Below are positions 49,761-59,059 of a stretch of 64,000 nucleotides of DNA, in pieces. The DNA lies in NCBI GenBank assembly GCA_035518815.1, contig DATIXG010000073.1:1-64000 (forward strand), written 5' to 3'. This DNA comes from AG25 sp035518815. GTDB taxonomy: Bacteria; Gemmatimonadota; Gemmatimonadetes; Gemmatimonadales; GWC2-71-9. The notes under the pieces were generated by a model. It saw only the letters and a list, made by a program, of their open reading frames with translations. It was not told where the DNA came from and ran no database searches. Made by a program: the position numbers and the translations under genes. Position 1 is the stretch's first letter; each line of letters begins with the position of its first letter.

Positions 49761-52093
49761 GGGCGGACCACTTCGGCGCCCAGGACCCAGCCGCGCACGC
49801 CGTCGTCGCGGCGCACGGCGAGCCAGCGACCGTAGCGGCCGGCGACGAGCAAGGCCGCACCCGCGTCGACGGTGGCGGTCGCGCTCGCGCTCCCGTAGGG
49901 CGCCACGCGTACGGGCGTTGCCGCGTTGACGACCACAACGACCGGCCTGGCGCGATGGCCCGCCTCGAGCGCCCCGAACCCAGCTGCCACGAGCGTCACC
50001 GCGAGCGTGGTGCCGACGGCGATGCGTCGCGCGCCGAGCGCGATCGCGACCCAGAGCGCTATCCAACTCACCGCAGCCACGAGCGCCCACTCGACCGGGG
50101 TCGCCACGCCGACGGCGAGGAGGGGATCGCTCGCCGCGTCAGGGGGAGGAATGAGCTCGCGCGCGCGGGCGATCGTTTCGTTGCGGGGCGCGAGACGGGC
50201 GGCCGTGGTCCATGCGGCAACGGCCTTGCCGTCCGCTCCCGCCCGATAGAGGGTGGCGCCGAGGTTGTACCAGTGGGCCGCGAGCTCCGGCTCGGCGGCG
50301 GCGCGGGCGGCGAACGAGTCAGCGGCGGCCCGCAGCGCGCCCGCGTCGTAGAGCGCCTCCGCGGTCGGCGTCTGTGCGGCGCCGGGGCGTGACGCTGCGA
50401 TTGCCACGCACATGAGGCCGGCGAGGATGCGGCGGCGCCGGGACCCCGATTCGGCGCCCAGCACCTGCAGCATCCGCTCGAGCTCCGCCACGAGGTCCCC
50501 CACGTCGCCCAAGCCATTCGGTCCGTAGCGCGCCGCGCGCAATCGGTCGCGCAACCGCATCACGTGGTCCGCGACGGCACGGTCGATTCCCGACGCGCGC
50601 AGCGCCCGGGCGAGACCGTCGCCGTCGCGCGCCTCGCGGTCCGGCACGTGGCTCGCCAGCAAGGCATGGAAGTCCCGTTCGAGTCGTCCAACGCGCGACA
50701 GGGTCGGCGTGCGCGCGGTCACGGCCTCTTCGGGACGCCGCCGGCGCCGCGCCACCCAGGTCAGGAGCGGGGGCGCGATGCCGATCAGCACCCAGCCCCA
50801 CGGGCCGAGGGTTTCCGCCGCCACATCCGCCCACAACACGGCGCGCGTGGTGAGCAGCGGCAGCGACGGGCGCGCCGCCCGGGCCTCGGGACCCGGGAGC
50901 ACGACCATCGTGTGGGGAGGCGTGCGCGCCACCGAGTAGACGCCCGCTCGCAGATCGTAGTACGGGTAGCGCACCTCGCCCAGCATGAACGTCCCTGCGG
51001 AATCGGGGACGACCAGATAGTTGAACGTCTTCGTTCCCGCAATGAGACCGCTCTGCGGGTCGAGCCGCACGTCTGTTTCCGTCGGATAGACGCGGAATCC
51101 CGCCGGCCAATGCAACGCGGGCTCCGGCCACAGCGGCGTATTCCCGACCCCGGTCAGCGTGGCGAGCACCGTCACGGGCTCATCCACGCGCGTGTCCGCC
51201 GGCGTGACCGCCAGGTCGAGACTCAAGCCCCCCGCCGCCAGGCGCTGATCGTCCTGCGGGCGGCCTTCCGCGGGAAGCGGCAGCACCTCGATCGTGACCG
51301 AGTCGCTGTGGAGCGAATACCGCTCTTCGCGGCTGAAGATGGAGAACGACAGCGGGACGCCGTATTCGACCGCGGCGGGCGGAATGGTCACGCGACCAGG
51401 CTCGAGCGGGAACACGATCCGGTGCGCCACGTAGACGTCCATCCAGTGCCCACGTACCTGGCGCGCCGCGACGGGCTCGTCAGGCGCTTCCTCCGGAAAC
51501 GACCACACGCCGGCCGGCGTGGGCAATGCCAGCCGCGGCTGGCCCCGCAGCCGCAGCCGCAGCTCGCGCGGGAACCAGGCTGCGAGCACGATATCGAGCT
51601 GCTGTCCCGCGAGCACGGTGTCGGCGGGCACGAGCACGGTCAGCGCGACCTGGTCACCCGAGGCGGGCGGAGGCGCCGCGTCGAGCAGGGCGCGCGCCGG
51701 GGGCGTAAGGACCGCGGCCGCTCCGGTCGCGCGATCGACGGTGATCGTGATCGGCTCCGTCGCGAGCACGAGGTTGCCCTGCCTTGCCCGCACCGCGCCG
51801 ATGACGAGGCCGCCGGCCCGTTCGGCACGGAGCGTGAGCTGTCGCACCGTCGTCCGCGCGGCCGCCCCCGGGACCACACCCACCGATACGTCGGTGATCT
51901 CCCGCGTGCCGACGATCGCGAATCCCGCGAAGGAGGGCATCGTGAAGGTGACCGGCTCGCTCGAGCGCGTACGCGCCCGGACCGTCAGGACCAGCGCGTC
52001 ACCCACGGTGAGCCGCGCGCGATCGACGGCCGCAGTGAGGGCCGGCCCCCCGCGGGGCCCCTGCGCGAGCACGAGCGCGAGCAGTGCGAGCAT
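49757..52093 (-). CDS. batD: BatD-type protein fused to TPR and SH3-like domains
   Basis: 778 aa from the ATG at 52093, one base overlap (TGATG) with the gene upstream. A signal peptide (LALLALVLAQ) leads into about 420 residues of beta-rich BatD-like domains. A membrane helix follows near residue 450, then a cytoplasmic helical part. A second hydrophobic signal-like segment near 570 is followed by TPR-like sequence (AHWYNLGATLYRAGADGKAV), two more membrane segments and an SH3-like end (ASATATVDAGAALLVAGRYG). BatE-type TPR function seems fused onto BatD. Confidence 0.85.
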   Translation of the reverse strand: MLALLALVLAQGPRGGPALTAAVDRARLTVGDALVLTVRARTRSSEPVTFTMPSFAGFAIVGTREITDVSVGVVPGAAARTTVRQLTLRAERAGGLVIGAVRARQGNLVLATEPITITVDRATGAAAVLTPPARALLDAAPPPASGDQVALTVLVPADTVLAGQQLDIVLAAWFPRELRLRLRGQPRLALPTPAGVWSFPEEAPDEPVAARQVRGHWMDVYVAHRIVFPLEPGRVTIPPAAVEYGVPLSFSIFSREERYSLHSDSVTIEVLPLPAEGRPQDDQRLAAGGLSLDLAVTPADTRVDEPVTVLATLTGVGNTPLWPEPALHWPAGFRVYPTETDVRLDPQSGLIAGTKTFNYLVVPDSAGTFMLGEVRYPYYDLRAGVYSVARTPPHTMVVLPGPEARAARPSLPLLTTRAVLWADVAAETLGPWGWVLIGIAPPLLTWVARRRRRPEEAVTARTPTLSRVGRLERDFHALLASHVPDREARDGDGLARALRASGIDRAVADHVMRLRDRLRAARYGPNGLGDVGDLVAELERMLQVLGAESGSRRRRILAGLMCVAIAASRPGAAQTPTAEALYDAGALRAAADSFAARAAAEPELAAHWYNLGATLYRAGADGKAVAAWTTAARLAPRNETIARARELIPPPDAASDPLLAVGVATPVEWALVAAVSWIALWVAIALGARRIAVGTTLAVTLVAAGFGALEAGHRARPVVVVVNAATPVRVAPYGSASATATVDAGAALLVAGRYGRWLAVRRDDGVRGWVLGAEVVRP

Positions 52094-53742
52094 CACCAGT
52101 CCTTCCCTACCGGCTCGCCTGCCCGGCGGCTGCGCCCAGTCCGGTCGCGTCGCGTGCGCAACTCCTCGCGGCCGATCGTCGCGAGAATCTGATCGGCCTG
52201 CGCCTGATTGAGCCCGCCACCACCGCCTTCCCCGCCGCCCCCACCGCCGCCACTCGGGGGCGGGGCACCCGACCCGCCGGACTGAGGTGGAGGGGTGTTC
52301 GGGGTCTCCTGCCGCCGCCGCACGGCCAGCTCGAGATTCCACTTCGCCGCCGCATGGTCGGGATGGAGCAACAGCGCTTCGCGATATGCGCGCTCGGCGT
52401 CGGCGAGGTGCGCATCCCGATGGGCCGTATCGGCATCGGCTGCCCGGAGGGCCAGGACGCCGAGGTTGTACAGCGCGCGGAACCGCAGATCGGGATCGAG
52501 TGAGGCCGCGGCCCGCGCGAGCGCGCCCTGCGCCGTCTCGCGATCGCCGGCCGCCATGGCGGCGGTGCCCGCGTTGTAGAGCGCAGTGTCATTGCGCATG
52601 TGCGCCGCCAGGTCGGCCAGATAGGCGGTGCGCGCCCGGTCCACCTGGCCGCGATCCCACGCCCGCTCCGCCGCGCTCCGGCGCCGCGTGGAATCCTGCG
52701 CAGCGGCCACGACCGGCCGCGCGACCGTCGCGAGCAGCGCCAGGCCCAGCAAGGCCGCCGTCCGCCTGCCCGCCGCCTGACCGACGAGCAGCACCACCGC
52801 GAGCAGCAAAGCGATCCATGCGCGCGGCCGTCCAAGCTCGGTGTGCGCCTCGCTCGCGCGCGCCCGCTTGTAGGACGCCACGAGGTCGCGCACGGCCCCA
52901 GCCTGATCGGGAAGATCGGCGGCGACCTGCGCGCCTTGGGCGGCGTCCGCCGCCGCGGCAAGGATGTCGTCGTGGCGCGACGTCACGATTTCCTCACCGC
53001 CGTCTTCCTTCTGGTAGCCCTGCAACGCGCCGTGCTCGTCCCGTACGGGGATGCGAGCGCCCGTGCCTTGCCCCTCGGCGACGAAGATCACGTGGATCCC
53101 CCGGTCACCCAGGCGCCGCGCCTGCGCCACGATTCCGGGCAGCGAATCGTGCGCCTCGCCGTCGGTGAACACGACCAGGACCCGGTCGGCCAGCTCGGTG
53201 CTGGCCCGCAGCAACTCGCCGCCCTGTTCGAGCGCGGCAGCCAGGTTGGTCCCTCCCTCCGACGCGACGTCGGGATCGAGCGCGTCGAGATACAACATCA
53301 AGGCCGGCCCGTCGACCGAGAGGGGCGAGAGGATGTAGCTCGACCCCGCGAACGCCACGAGACCGATCCGATCGCCGTCCAGGTCCTGCACGAGGCGCCG
53401 CGCCTCCCGCAGGGCGCGGCCGAGGCGGCTGGGCGTTGCGTCCTCGGCGAGCATCGAGCGCGAGATATCCACGGCGATCGCCAGGTTCAACCCGCGCGTC
53501 TCGGCGATCACGGTTTCCTGTCCCCAGCGCGGGCCCGCGAGGGCGACGGTCCCGAAGAACGCGGCGATCGCGAGGAGCGTCGGCCCGCCCCGCCCCGCAC
53601 CGCGCGCGAGCGCGGCCGTCTGGGACGACCAGAGCGCGGCGCGCCGCAGGCGTACGCGCCGCGCCCACGCGGCCCCGAACCATACGGCGGCCGCCACCAC
53701 GGGCGCGAGCGCGAGCACGAAGGGGGCGTCGAAGGAGATCAT
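52093..53742 (-). CDS. batB: BatB-type von Willebrand factor protein with C-terminal TPR (BatB-BatC fusion)
   Basis: 549 aa. Two N-terminal membrane helices are followed by a VWA domain (about 85-290). Its metal site has DxSxS in LAIAVDISRSM, a Thr in SEGGTNLAAAL and Asp in LVVFTDGE. A further membrane region near 320-350 precedes TPR-like repeats (TALYNAGTAAMAAGDRETA and FRALYNLGVLALRAADAD). The last 100 residues are Pro/Gly-rich with a poly-Gly run. Separate BatB and BatC proteins are fused here. Role in BAT clusters is stress tolerance and possibly envelope complex assembly. Confidence 0.9.
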   Translation of the reverse strand: MISFDAPFVLALAPVVAAAVWFGAAWARRVRLRRAALWSSQTAALARGAGRGGPTLLAIAAFFGTVALAGPRWGQETVIAETRGLNLAIAVDISRSMLAEDATPSRLGRALREARRLVQDLDGDRIGLVAFAGSSYILSPLSVDGPALMLYLDALDPDVASEGGTNLAAALEQGGELLRASTELADRVLVVFTDGEAHDSLPGIVAQARRLGDRGIHVIFVAEGQGTGARIPVRDEHGALQGYQKEDGGEEIVTSRHDDILAAAADAAQGAQVAADLPDQAGAVRDLVASYKRARASEAHTELGRPRAWIALLLAVVLLVGQAAGRRTAALLGLALLATVARPVVAAAQDSTRRRSAAERAWDRGQVDRARTAYLADLAAHMRNDTALYNAGTAAMAAGDRETAQGALARAAASLDPDLRFRALYNLGVLALRAADADTAHRDAHLADAERAYREALLLHPDHAAAKWNLELAVRRRQETPNTPPPQSGGSGAPPPSGGGGGGGEGGGGGLNQAQADQILATIGREELRTRRDRTGRSRRAGEPVGKDW

Positions 53743-54719
53743 GGCACCCGCACCGCGAACGTCGCCGACAGCACGATCTCGAGCGCCAGGGCCACCAGCC
53801 CGAGTCCGAGCGGCCAGCGATACGACTCGTCGTGGCGGTGGAAGACCACCCGCTGCACCGTGCTCTTCTCCAGGCGGTTGATCTCGGCAAAGATGCGCTT
53901 CAGCGATTCGGTGTCGGTCGCGCGGAAATACCGTCCGCCGGTCATCGTGGCGATCTCCGTGAGCAGCTTCTCGTCGATCTCCACGGGAAGCGACTCATAC
54001 CGCAGCCCCTGCGGACCCATACCGGTCGGCACCGGCGCCTCTCCCTGCGTGCCGACGCCGATCCCGTAGATCCGGATGCCGAACGCCGCCGCCGCCTGCG
54101 CCGCCGTCCGCGGGTCCACGGTTCCGCGATTGTTCACCCCGTCCGTCAACAGGATCATGACCTTGGTCTTGCCCGGCGCGCGCCGCAGCCGGTTGGCGCC
54201 CGTTGCGATCGCCGTCCCGATCGCCGTCCCGTCCTCGAGCATGCCGATCCGCACGTTCTCGAGCGCCGCCTCGAGGACGGCGTAGTCGGTCGTCAGGGGC
54301 ACCTGGGTCAGCGCCTGGCCGGCGAACGCCACGAGGCCAATGCGATCGTTCGGGCGAGCGCGCACGAAGTCGAGGGCCACCTGCTTCGCCACGTCGATGC
54401 GGTTCGAGGGCGCGAAGTCCTCCGCGAGCATGCTGCTCGAGATGTCCAGACACAGCACGATCGAGATGCCCTCGGTCCGTAGCTCCGTGCGCGCTCCCCC
54501 GATGCGCGGGCCCGCGGCCGCGATGATCCAGGCGGCGAGGCACGCGCTGCGAAGGCTCACGGGCAGGCGCGCGATCCACAGCCGCTCGCCCGCCCCCAAC
54601 GCCGGTCGCACGTCGCCGATCATGGTGCCCGAGAGGCGCGCCAGCCGCCGCGTCCGCAGCGACCACCAGAGCGGCAGCGCAAGCAGCAGTCCGAGCAGGA
54701 GCGGCCGTGCAAACGTCAC
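53739..54719 (-). CDS. batA: BatA-type von Willebrand factor membrane protein
   Basis: 326 aa. Layout is typical: two membrane helices at the start, a VWA domain at about 85-285 and one membrane helix at the end (WPLGLGLVALALEIVLSATF). The metal site is complete: DISSSM, Thr in LTTDYAVLEAALEN-type loop region and LLTDGVNN. It overlaps both neighbours by four bases. It probably pairs with BatB in the inner membrane. Confidence 0.92.
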   Translation of the reverse strand: MTFARPLLLGLLLALPLWWSLRTRRLARLSGTMIGDVRPALGAGERLWIARLPVSLRSACLAAWIIAAAGPRIGGARTELRTEGISIVLCLDISSSMLAEDFAPSNRIDVAKQVALDFVRARPNDRIGLVAFAGQALTQVPLTTDYAVLEAALENVRIGMLEDGTAIGTAIATGANRLRRAPGKTKVMILLTDGVNNRGTVDPRTAAQAAAAFGIRIYGIGVGTQGEAPVPTGMGPQGLRYESLPVEIDEKLLTEIATMTGGRYFRATDTESLKRIFAEINRLEKSTVQRVVFHRHDESYRWPLGLGLVALALEIVLSATFAVRVP

Positions 54720-55570
54720 AGGGCATGCTCCTGAGCGAGGGCCCGCGCCTGCCGGGCCAGAGCGGCCACGTCCGCCCCCTGGGCCGGCGGCGCCGAGAAG
54801 GCGACGCGATCGAGCTGTGGCAACAGCTCGGCCAGGAGCCGCAGCCGCTCAGCTGGCACGTCCTGGGCGAGGATCGCCAGACATTCGGCCGTGGAGAGCG
54901 CGGGCGAGGCGCGCGGATACGCGCGCGCCAGCGCGATCCGCAGCTGGGCGCCGGCCCGCGCCGCGACCGCGCGGGGCTCCCCCGCTCCGAGCCAGCGGGC
55001 GTCGGGCACTTGAGGCTCCACTGGAGCCTCAGGGCTGGGCCTGGCCGGCCGGGGTCTGCGACGCAGCGCGATCGCGCCCGCGAGCAAGCTACCCGCCAGC
55101 GCGGCGGCGGCCAGGACGGGGAGCGCGCTGCGCCGCTCGGGACGGAGGGGAGCGATGGCGCCCCGCGCCTGCGGCTGCGTCACGCTGTCGGGGATCACGC
55201 GGCGGACGTCGACGCGCGCGTGACCACCGGGGAGGGAGTCAGTCTCGCCATTTGGGCCGAGGCGCCACACGGGCGGGAGCGTGATGGTGTGGGCCCCGGG
55301 CGTCCAGACCGCCACCGCGTAGCGCACGACCCAGCTGCCTGCCGGGCCGGGGGCGCGCAGCACACCGGGATCGGCGAGGGGTTCGAAGTCGCTTCCGGGC
55401 ACCAGCTTGCCCGGCCGCACCCTCCATCCAGCGGGAGCTACGACGGACCGCTCGAGCCAGACAGTGTCGCCAACGGTCGGGCCCGGAGGAAACGCCGTCC
55501 ACTCGCCAACCTGGGCCGCTGCCACGCGCCACGAGCATGCGAGCGCCAGCGCGGCGAGGCGCGCTTTCAC
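54716..55570 (-). CDS. BAT-cluster membrane protein of unknown function
   Basis: 284 aa. A signal peptide (KARLAALALACSWRVAAAQ) precedes a beta-rich outer domain of about 110 residues (GPTVGDTVWLERSVVAP and TPGAHTITLPPVW), resembling one repeat of BatD. One membrane helix (VLAAAALAGSLLAGAIAL) follows at about 148-168. The cytoplasmic end is helical. Genes at this place between DUF58 and BatA are common and sometimes annotated DUF4381-like, but the match cannot be proved here. Both ends overlap neighbours by four bases. Confidence 0.75.
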   Translation of the reverse strand: MKARLAALALACSWRVAAAQVGEWTAFPPGPTVGDTVWLERSVVAPAGWRVRPGKLVPGSDFEPLADPGVLRAPGPAGSWVVRYAVAVWTPGAHTITLPPVWRLGPNGETDSLPGGHARVDVRRVIPDSVTQPQARGAIAPLRPERRSALPVLAAAALAGSLLAGAIALRRRPRPARPSPEAPVEPQVPDARWLGAGEPRAVAARAGAQLRIALARAYPRASPALSTAECLAILAQDVPAERLRLLAELLPQLDRVAFSAPPAQGADVAALARQARALAQEHAL

Positions 55571-56508
55571 CGGTTCGAGCGCCGGGCGCGCTCGGCGAAA
55601 GCCCGGCGCAGCGGCACGCTGTAGGGAATGGTGGTGTGCAGCCCCACGCTCTCGACGCCCGCTTGCACGAGCCGCCGGTGGCGCTCCTGCAGCTGGCGCT
55701 CCGCCGCGACGCGGAAGCGCGTACGCGTGGGCTCGTGGCTCGAATCGAGCAACGCCCGCCGTCCGGTCTCCGCGTCCTGGACGTCCACCCAGCCAGCGTC
55801 GGGCAGGTCGTGTTCCCGCGGGTCGTCCACCGTGATCGCCACCACGTCGTGCGCCGACGCCAGATTGGCCAGCGGTCCCTCCCAGCCATCCGCACGGAAA
55901 TCCGAGACCACCGCCACGATGGAGCGATGGCGCAGGAGCCGGATCGCGTAGCGCAGCGCCTCCGTGAGGTTCGTCCCCCGTCCGCGCGGCCGGAAGGCAA
56001 TCAGGTCGCGGATGACGCGGAGCGCGTGCGGACGCCCTTTGGCCGGGCGGACCACGTACTCGACCTGGTCGGAGAACATCAGCGCGCCCACGCGGTCGTT
56101 GTGACGCGCGGCGGCCAGCGCGAGCACGGCGGCGACTTCGACGGCGAGGCCCGCCTTGGTGTAGGGGCGTCCGAATTGCAACGAGCCCGACTGGTCCACG
56201 ATGAGGAGCAGCGTCAGCTCGCGCTCCTCGACGTAGGTCTTGACGAACGGATGGGCCATGCGGGCGGAGACGTTCCAGTCGATCGCCCGGAAATCGTCGC
56301 CTTGCTGGTAGGCGCGCACCTCGGCGAACTCGATGCCGTGTCCGCGGAAGACAGACCGGTACTCGCCCGTGAAAAGCGAATTGACCAGCGTGCGCGTGCG
56401 GAGCTCGATCCCCTTGACCTGGCGCAGCACCTCCGGCGTGACGGCCCGCCGGCGGGCCCGCAGCGGGGAGGCCTGGGCGCGCCGGCGCTCTTCCCCCTCG
56501 TAGGTCAC
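55567..56508 (-). CDS. DUF58 protein (MoxR-associated, VWA-like)
   Basis: 313 aa from a GTG at 56508 overlapping the MoxR stop. It has the DUF58 hallmark GEYRSVFRGHGIEFAEVRAYQQGDD, followed by RAIDWNVSARM and a VWA-like half with LLIVDQSGSLQFG and VAVVSDFRADGW. DUF58 proteins act with the MoxR ATPase. No signal or membrane helix is seen, so it is cytoplasmic. The function of the pair is not settled; MoxR/VWA pairs act as chaperones for metal or multi-subunit enzymes. Confidence 0.93.
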   Translation of the reverse strand: MTYEGEERRRAQASPLRARRRAVTPEVLRQVKGIELRTRTLVNSLFTGEYRSVFRGHGIEFAEVRAYQQGDDFRAIDWNVSARMAHPFVKTYVEERELTLLLIVDQSGSLQFGRPYTKAGLAVEVAAVLALAAARHNDRVGALMFSDQVEYVVRPAKGRPHALRVIRDLIAFRPRGRGTNLTEALRYAIRLLRHRSIVAVVSDFRADGWEGPLANLASAHDVVAITVDDPREHDLPDAGWVDVQDAETGRRALLDSSHEPTRTRFRVAAERQLQERHRRLVQAGVESVGLHTTIPYSVPLRRAFAERARRSNR

Positions 56509-57479
56509 GGCACGCGCACGGCCTCGAGGATCTTGGCGACGACGCGATCGGCGTCCATGTCTTCCGCCTCCGCTTCGAACGTGAGGATCACGCGGTGGCG
56601 AAGCACGTCGAGCGCCATCGCTTTCACGTCTTCCGGCACGACGTAGGTGCGGCCCCGCAGATAGGCGTAGGCCCGGGAGGCTTGCGCGAGGTAGATCGAC
56701 GCTCGCGGCGACGCGCCGAACGCGATCAGGGGCTTGAGCTCCGTCAGACCAACGGTCTGCGGCTCGCGCGTGCCGCGCACCACGTCCACGATGTAGTCGA
56801 CGACCTTCTGGTCCATGAACAGATCGGCGATCGCGCTCCGCGCCGCGAGAATGTCCTCGGCCTCCGCCACGCGTTGCACCTCGATCGGGCGCCCCGACGC
56901 CATCCGGGCCACGATCTCCTTCTCGGCGTCCCGCGTCGGATAGCCCACCCGCACCTTGAGCATGAAACGGTCGAGTTGCGCTTCCGGCAGCGGATAGGTG
57001 CCCTCCTGCTCGATGGGGTTCTGCGTCGCGAGCACGAGGAACGGCTCGCCCAGGTAGAAGGTCTCGCCGCCAATCGTGACCTGCTTCTCCTGCATCGCCT
57101 CGAGCAGGGCCGACTGCACCTTGGCCGGCGCCCGGTTGATCTCGTCGGCGAGCACGATGTTCGCGAACAGGGGCCCCTTCTTGGGGAAGAACTCCTGGGT
57201 TCGTTGATCGTAGACCATTGTCCCGATCACGTCGGCGGGGAGGAGGTCCGGCGTGAACTGGATCCGGGAGAACGTGATCCGCAGACACTCGGTCACGGTC
57301 CGCACGGCGAGCGTCTTGGCGAGGCCGGGCACTCCTTCGAGCAGGATATGACCGCCGGTGAGCAGCCCGATCATCAGACGCTCGATCATCACCTCCTGCC
57401 CTACCACCCGCTTCGCCACTTCCCCGGCGATGCTCTGCGTCAGGGCGGCATGGCCCGCCGGCACCGTACGTGTGGTCAC
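56505..57479 (-). CDS. MoxR-type AAA ATPase
   Basis: 324 aa from a GTG at 57479 that overlaps the repeat-protein stop. Walker A is LLEGVPGLAKTLAVRTV, Walker B LADEINRAPAKVQSALLEAMQE, sensor 1 FLVLATQNPIEQEGTYPLPEAQLDRF and sensor 2 in the helical lid near GASPRASIYL. It is the AAA+ chaperone of the DUF58/BatA/BatB set. The complex probably remodels a VWA partner in an ATP-dependent way, which is family knowledge. Confidence 0.95.
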   Translation of the reverse strand: MTTRTVPAGHAALTQSIAGEVAKRVVGQEVMIERLMIGLLTGGHILLEGVPGLAKTLAVRTVTECLRITFSRIQFTPDLLPADVIGTMVYDQRTQEFFPKKGPLFANIVLADEINRAPAKVQSALLEAMQEKQVTIGGETFYLGEPFLVLATQNPIEQEGTYPLPEAQLDRFMLKVRVGYPTRDAEKEIVARMASGRPIEVQRVAEAEDILAARSAIADLFMDQKVVDYIVDVVRGTREPQTVGLTELKPLIAFGASPRASIYLAQASRAYAYLRGRTYVVPEDVKAMALDVLRHRVILTFEAEAEDMDADRVVAKILEAVRVP

Positions 57480-59059
57480 CGGAGCGCCGCTTCAGCTGCT
57501 CGTCGCACTGTCAACTCCTTGTCGTGGGTGTACAGCTCCACCAAAGCTCGCGCCTCGCGGCTCGGCATGCGAGCGAGGCTCTCGACCGCCGCCGCCCTGA
57601 CCATCGGGCTGCGGCGCTTGAGCACGCCTCCCGGCTCGGCGTGCTTGGCAAGCACCTCGAGCGCCTCCCGCGATCCCAGCCGGCCCACCGCCCGGAGCAG
57701 CTCCGCCAGCACGCCGTCGTCTTCTTCCTGCTCGAGGCGCCGTATCAGGACCGTCGTGGCCGTGGCATCGCCGGCGGCCGCAATCGCCCGCGCGGCAGCC
57801 GCCCGCACGCCGATGCTCGGGTCCTTGAGGGCCGGCATGGCCGGCCGGCTCACCTCCCGCCCGCCGACTTCACTGAGCCCCGTCAGCGCCGCCTCACGCA
57901 CGAAATCCGACTCGTGCCTGAGCAGCGGGACGAGGAGCACCACCGCCTGCGGAGTCCCCGTGAGTCCCATCAGCTCCGCGGCCGCCGCCACGATCGTCGG
58001 CTCGGGATCCACGAGGCGCCCCTGGAGCGACTCGAGCGCCCGGTCGCCGGCGCGGCGGATCACGGCGCGATACGGCTCCCGCTGGTCGATGCGCGCTGCA
58101 ATGTACGCGTGCAGCACGAGACCGATGGAGACCGACGCGAGCGCACCGAGCGCGGCCATCAGGACCTCGCGCTCGGCCGGCGCGACGCGCGTTTCGGCGA
58201 TCCGCGCCACCATGCGGTCGACCACGGCGCGGTCGGCCAGCGCCCCCGCGGCCTCGCCGATCGCGCTCGCGAGCGTGTCATCGCCCGCGACCACGAGCAG
58301 GCGGTCGAGCGCGCTCACCGCTTCAGCGACGACCTGGACGTCGCGCAACCCCAGCAACGCCGGTGTCAGATTCCGCAGTTTGCTCACCGCTTCGCGGCGC
58401 GCCTCGGTGCTTTCCGCTTCCCGGAGCGCCGCGATCGCCCGCTTCACTTCGACATCGACTGGGACCCCCGCGTCGGGCTTGAACGTCACAGCGCGACTCG
58501 CGGGCGCCACCGGCGGCGAGGGCGGGGACGAAGCCGCTGGCGCGGGCGGCGGTGGCGACGGTGGGGGCGGCGGGGGCGGAGGCGGCGGGGGTGGCGGGGG
58601 TGGCGGCACCGCGGCGGCCGGCACGACCGAGACCGTTTCGACGACGCCCATCGCCGTGGACCCTCTCTGGCTGCGCCGCCCCATGCCCAGCGTGATGAAT
58701 CCGAGCGCCTGGTCGTTCACCGCCACGGCGCCCGTCGCCACGCCGAAGAGCGCCAGCACGTGCTCCGGTGCGAGCCCCGGCTTGATCTGGATGGTGCGGA
58801 TGCCGCGTGCGTACAGCAGACCCGCCAGCTCGGACACCTGCGTGTTCCTGGGAACCAGGTGTTGTCCGTGCCAATGCAGGCCCGTCGCCCCGATCTTGAA
58901 CTCGACGGGGCCCGAGGCGACGATCGACGGCAGCGCACCGCCCACCTGTCGCATCGCTTCGACGAGGGCGGGATGGGTTGCGGGATAGAGCCGGCTCAGC
59001 CGGAACGTCGTCCCGATGGCCCCGAGCGCGCGTTCCACGCCACTCGTGTCGGCGCTCAC
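57476..59059 (-). CDS. HEAT-repeat protein with shared N-terminal domain and 16-proline linker
   Basis: 527 aa from a GTG at 59059 overlapping the rluB stop. Residues 5-115 form the domain with Y25-x3-H29-P30 that is shared with the proteins at 34911-38203. A linker follows with 16 consecutive prolines, then more proline. Residues about 230-527 are HEAT repeats (LVDPEPTIVAAAAELMGL, DPSIGVRAAAARAIAAAG and SPMVRAAAVESLARM are clear units). No catalytic motif is seen. It lies between rluB and MoxR and may act as scaffold for the BAT complex. The proline run implies dependence on EF-P. Confidence 0.85.
   Translation of the reverse strand: MSADTSGVERALGAIGTTFRLSRLYPATHPALVEAMRQVGGALPSIVASGPVEFKIGATGLHWHGQHLVPRNTQVSELAGLLYARGIRTIQIKPGLAPEHVLALFGVATGAVAVNDQALGFITLGMGRRSQRGSTAMGVVETVSVVPAAAVPPPPPPPPPPPPPPPPSPPPPAPAASSPPSPPVAPASRAVTFKPDAGVPVDVEVKRAIAALREAESTEARREAVSKLRNLTPALLGLRDVQVVAEAVSALDRLLVVAGDDTLASAIGEAAGALADRAVVDRMVARIAETRVAPAEREVLMAALGALASVSIGLVLHAYIAARIDQREPYRAVIRRAGDRALESLQGRLVDPEPTIVAAAAELMGLTGTPQAVVLLVPLLRHESDFVREAALTGLSEVGGREVSRPAMPALKDPSIGVRAAAARAIAAAGDATATTVLIRRLEQEEDDGVLAELLRAVGRLGSREALEVLAKHAEPGGVLKRRSPMVRAAAVESLARMPSREARALVELYTHDKELTVRRAAEAALR

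Noticed and set aside
58545..58608. The GC-rich repeat opposite the proline run as a separate DNA repeat element
   Set aside because: It is a codon-level run of CCN triplets with mixed third bases, explained by the poly-proline linker.
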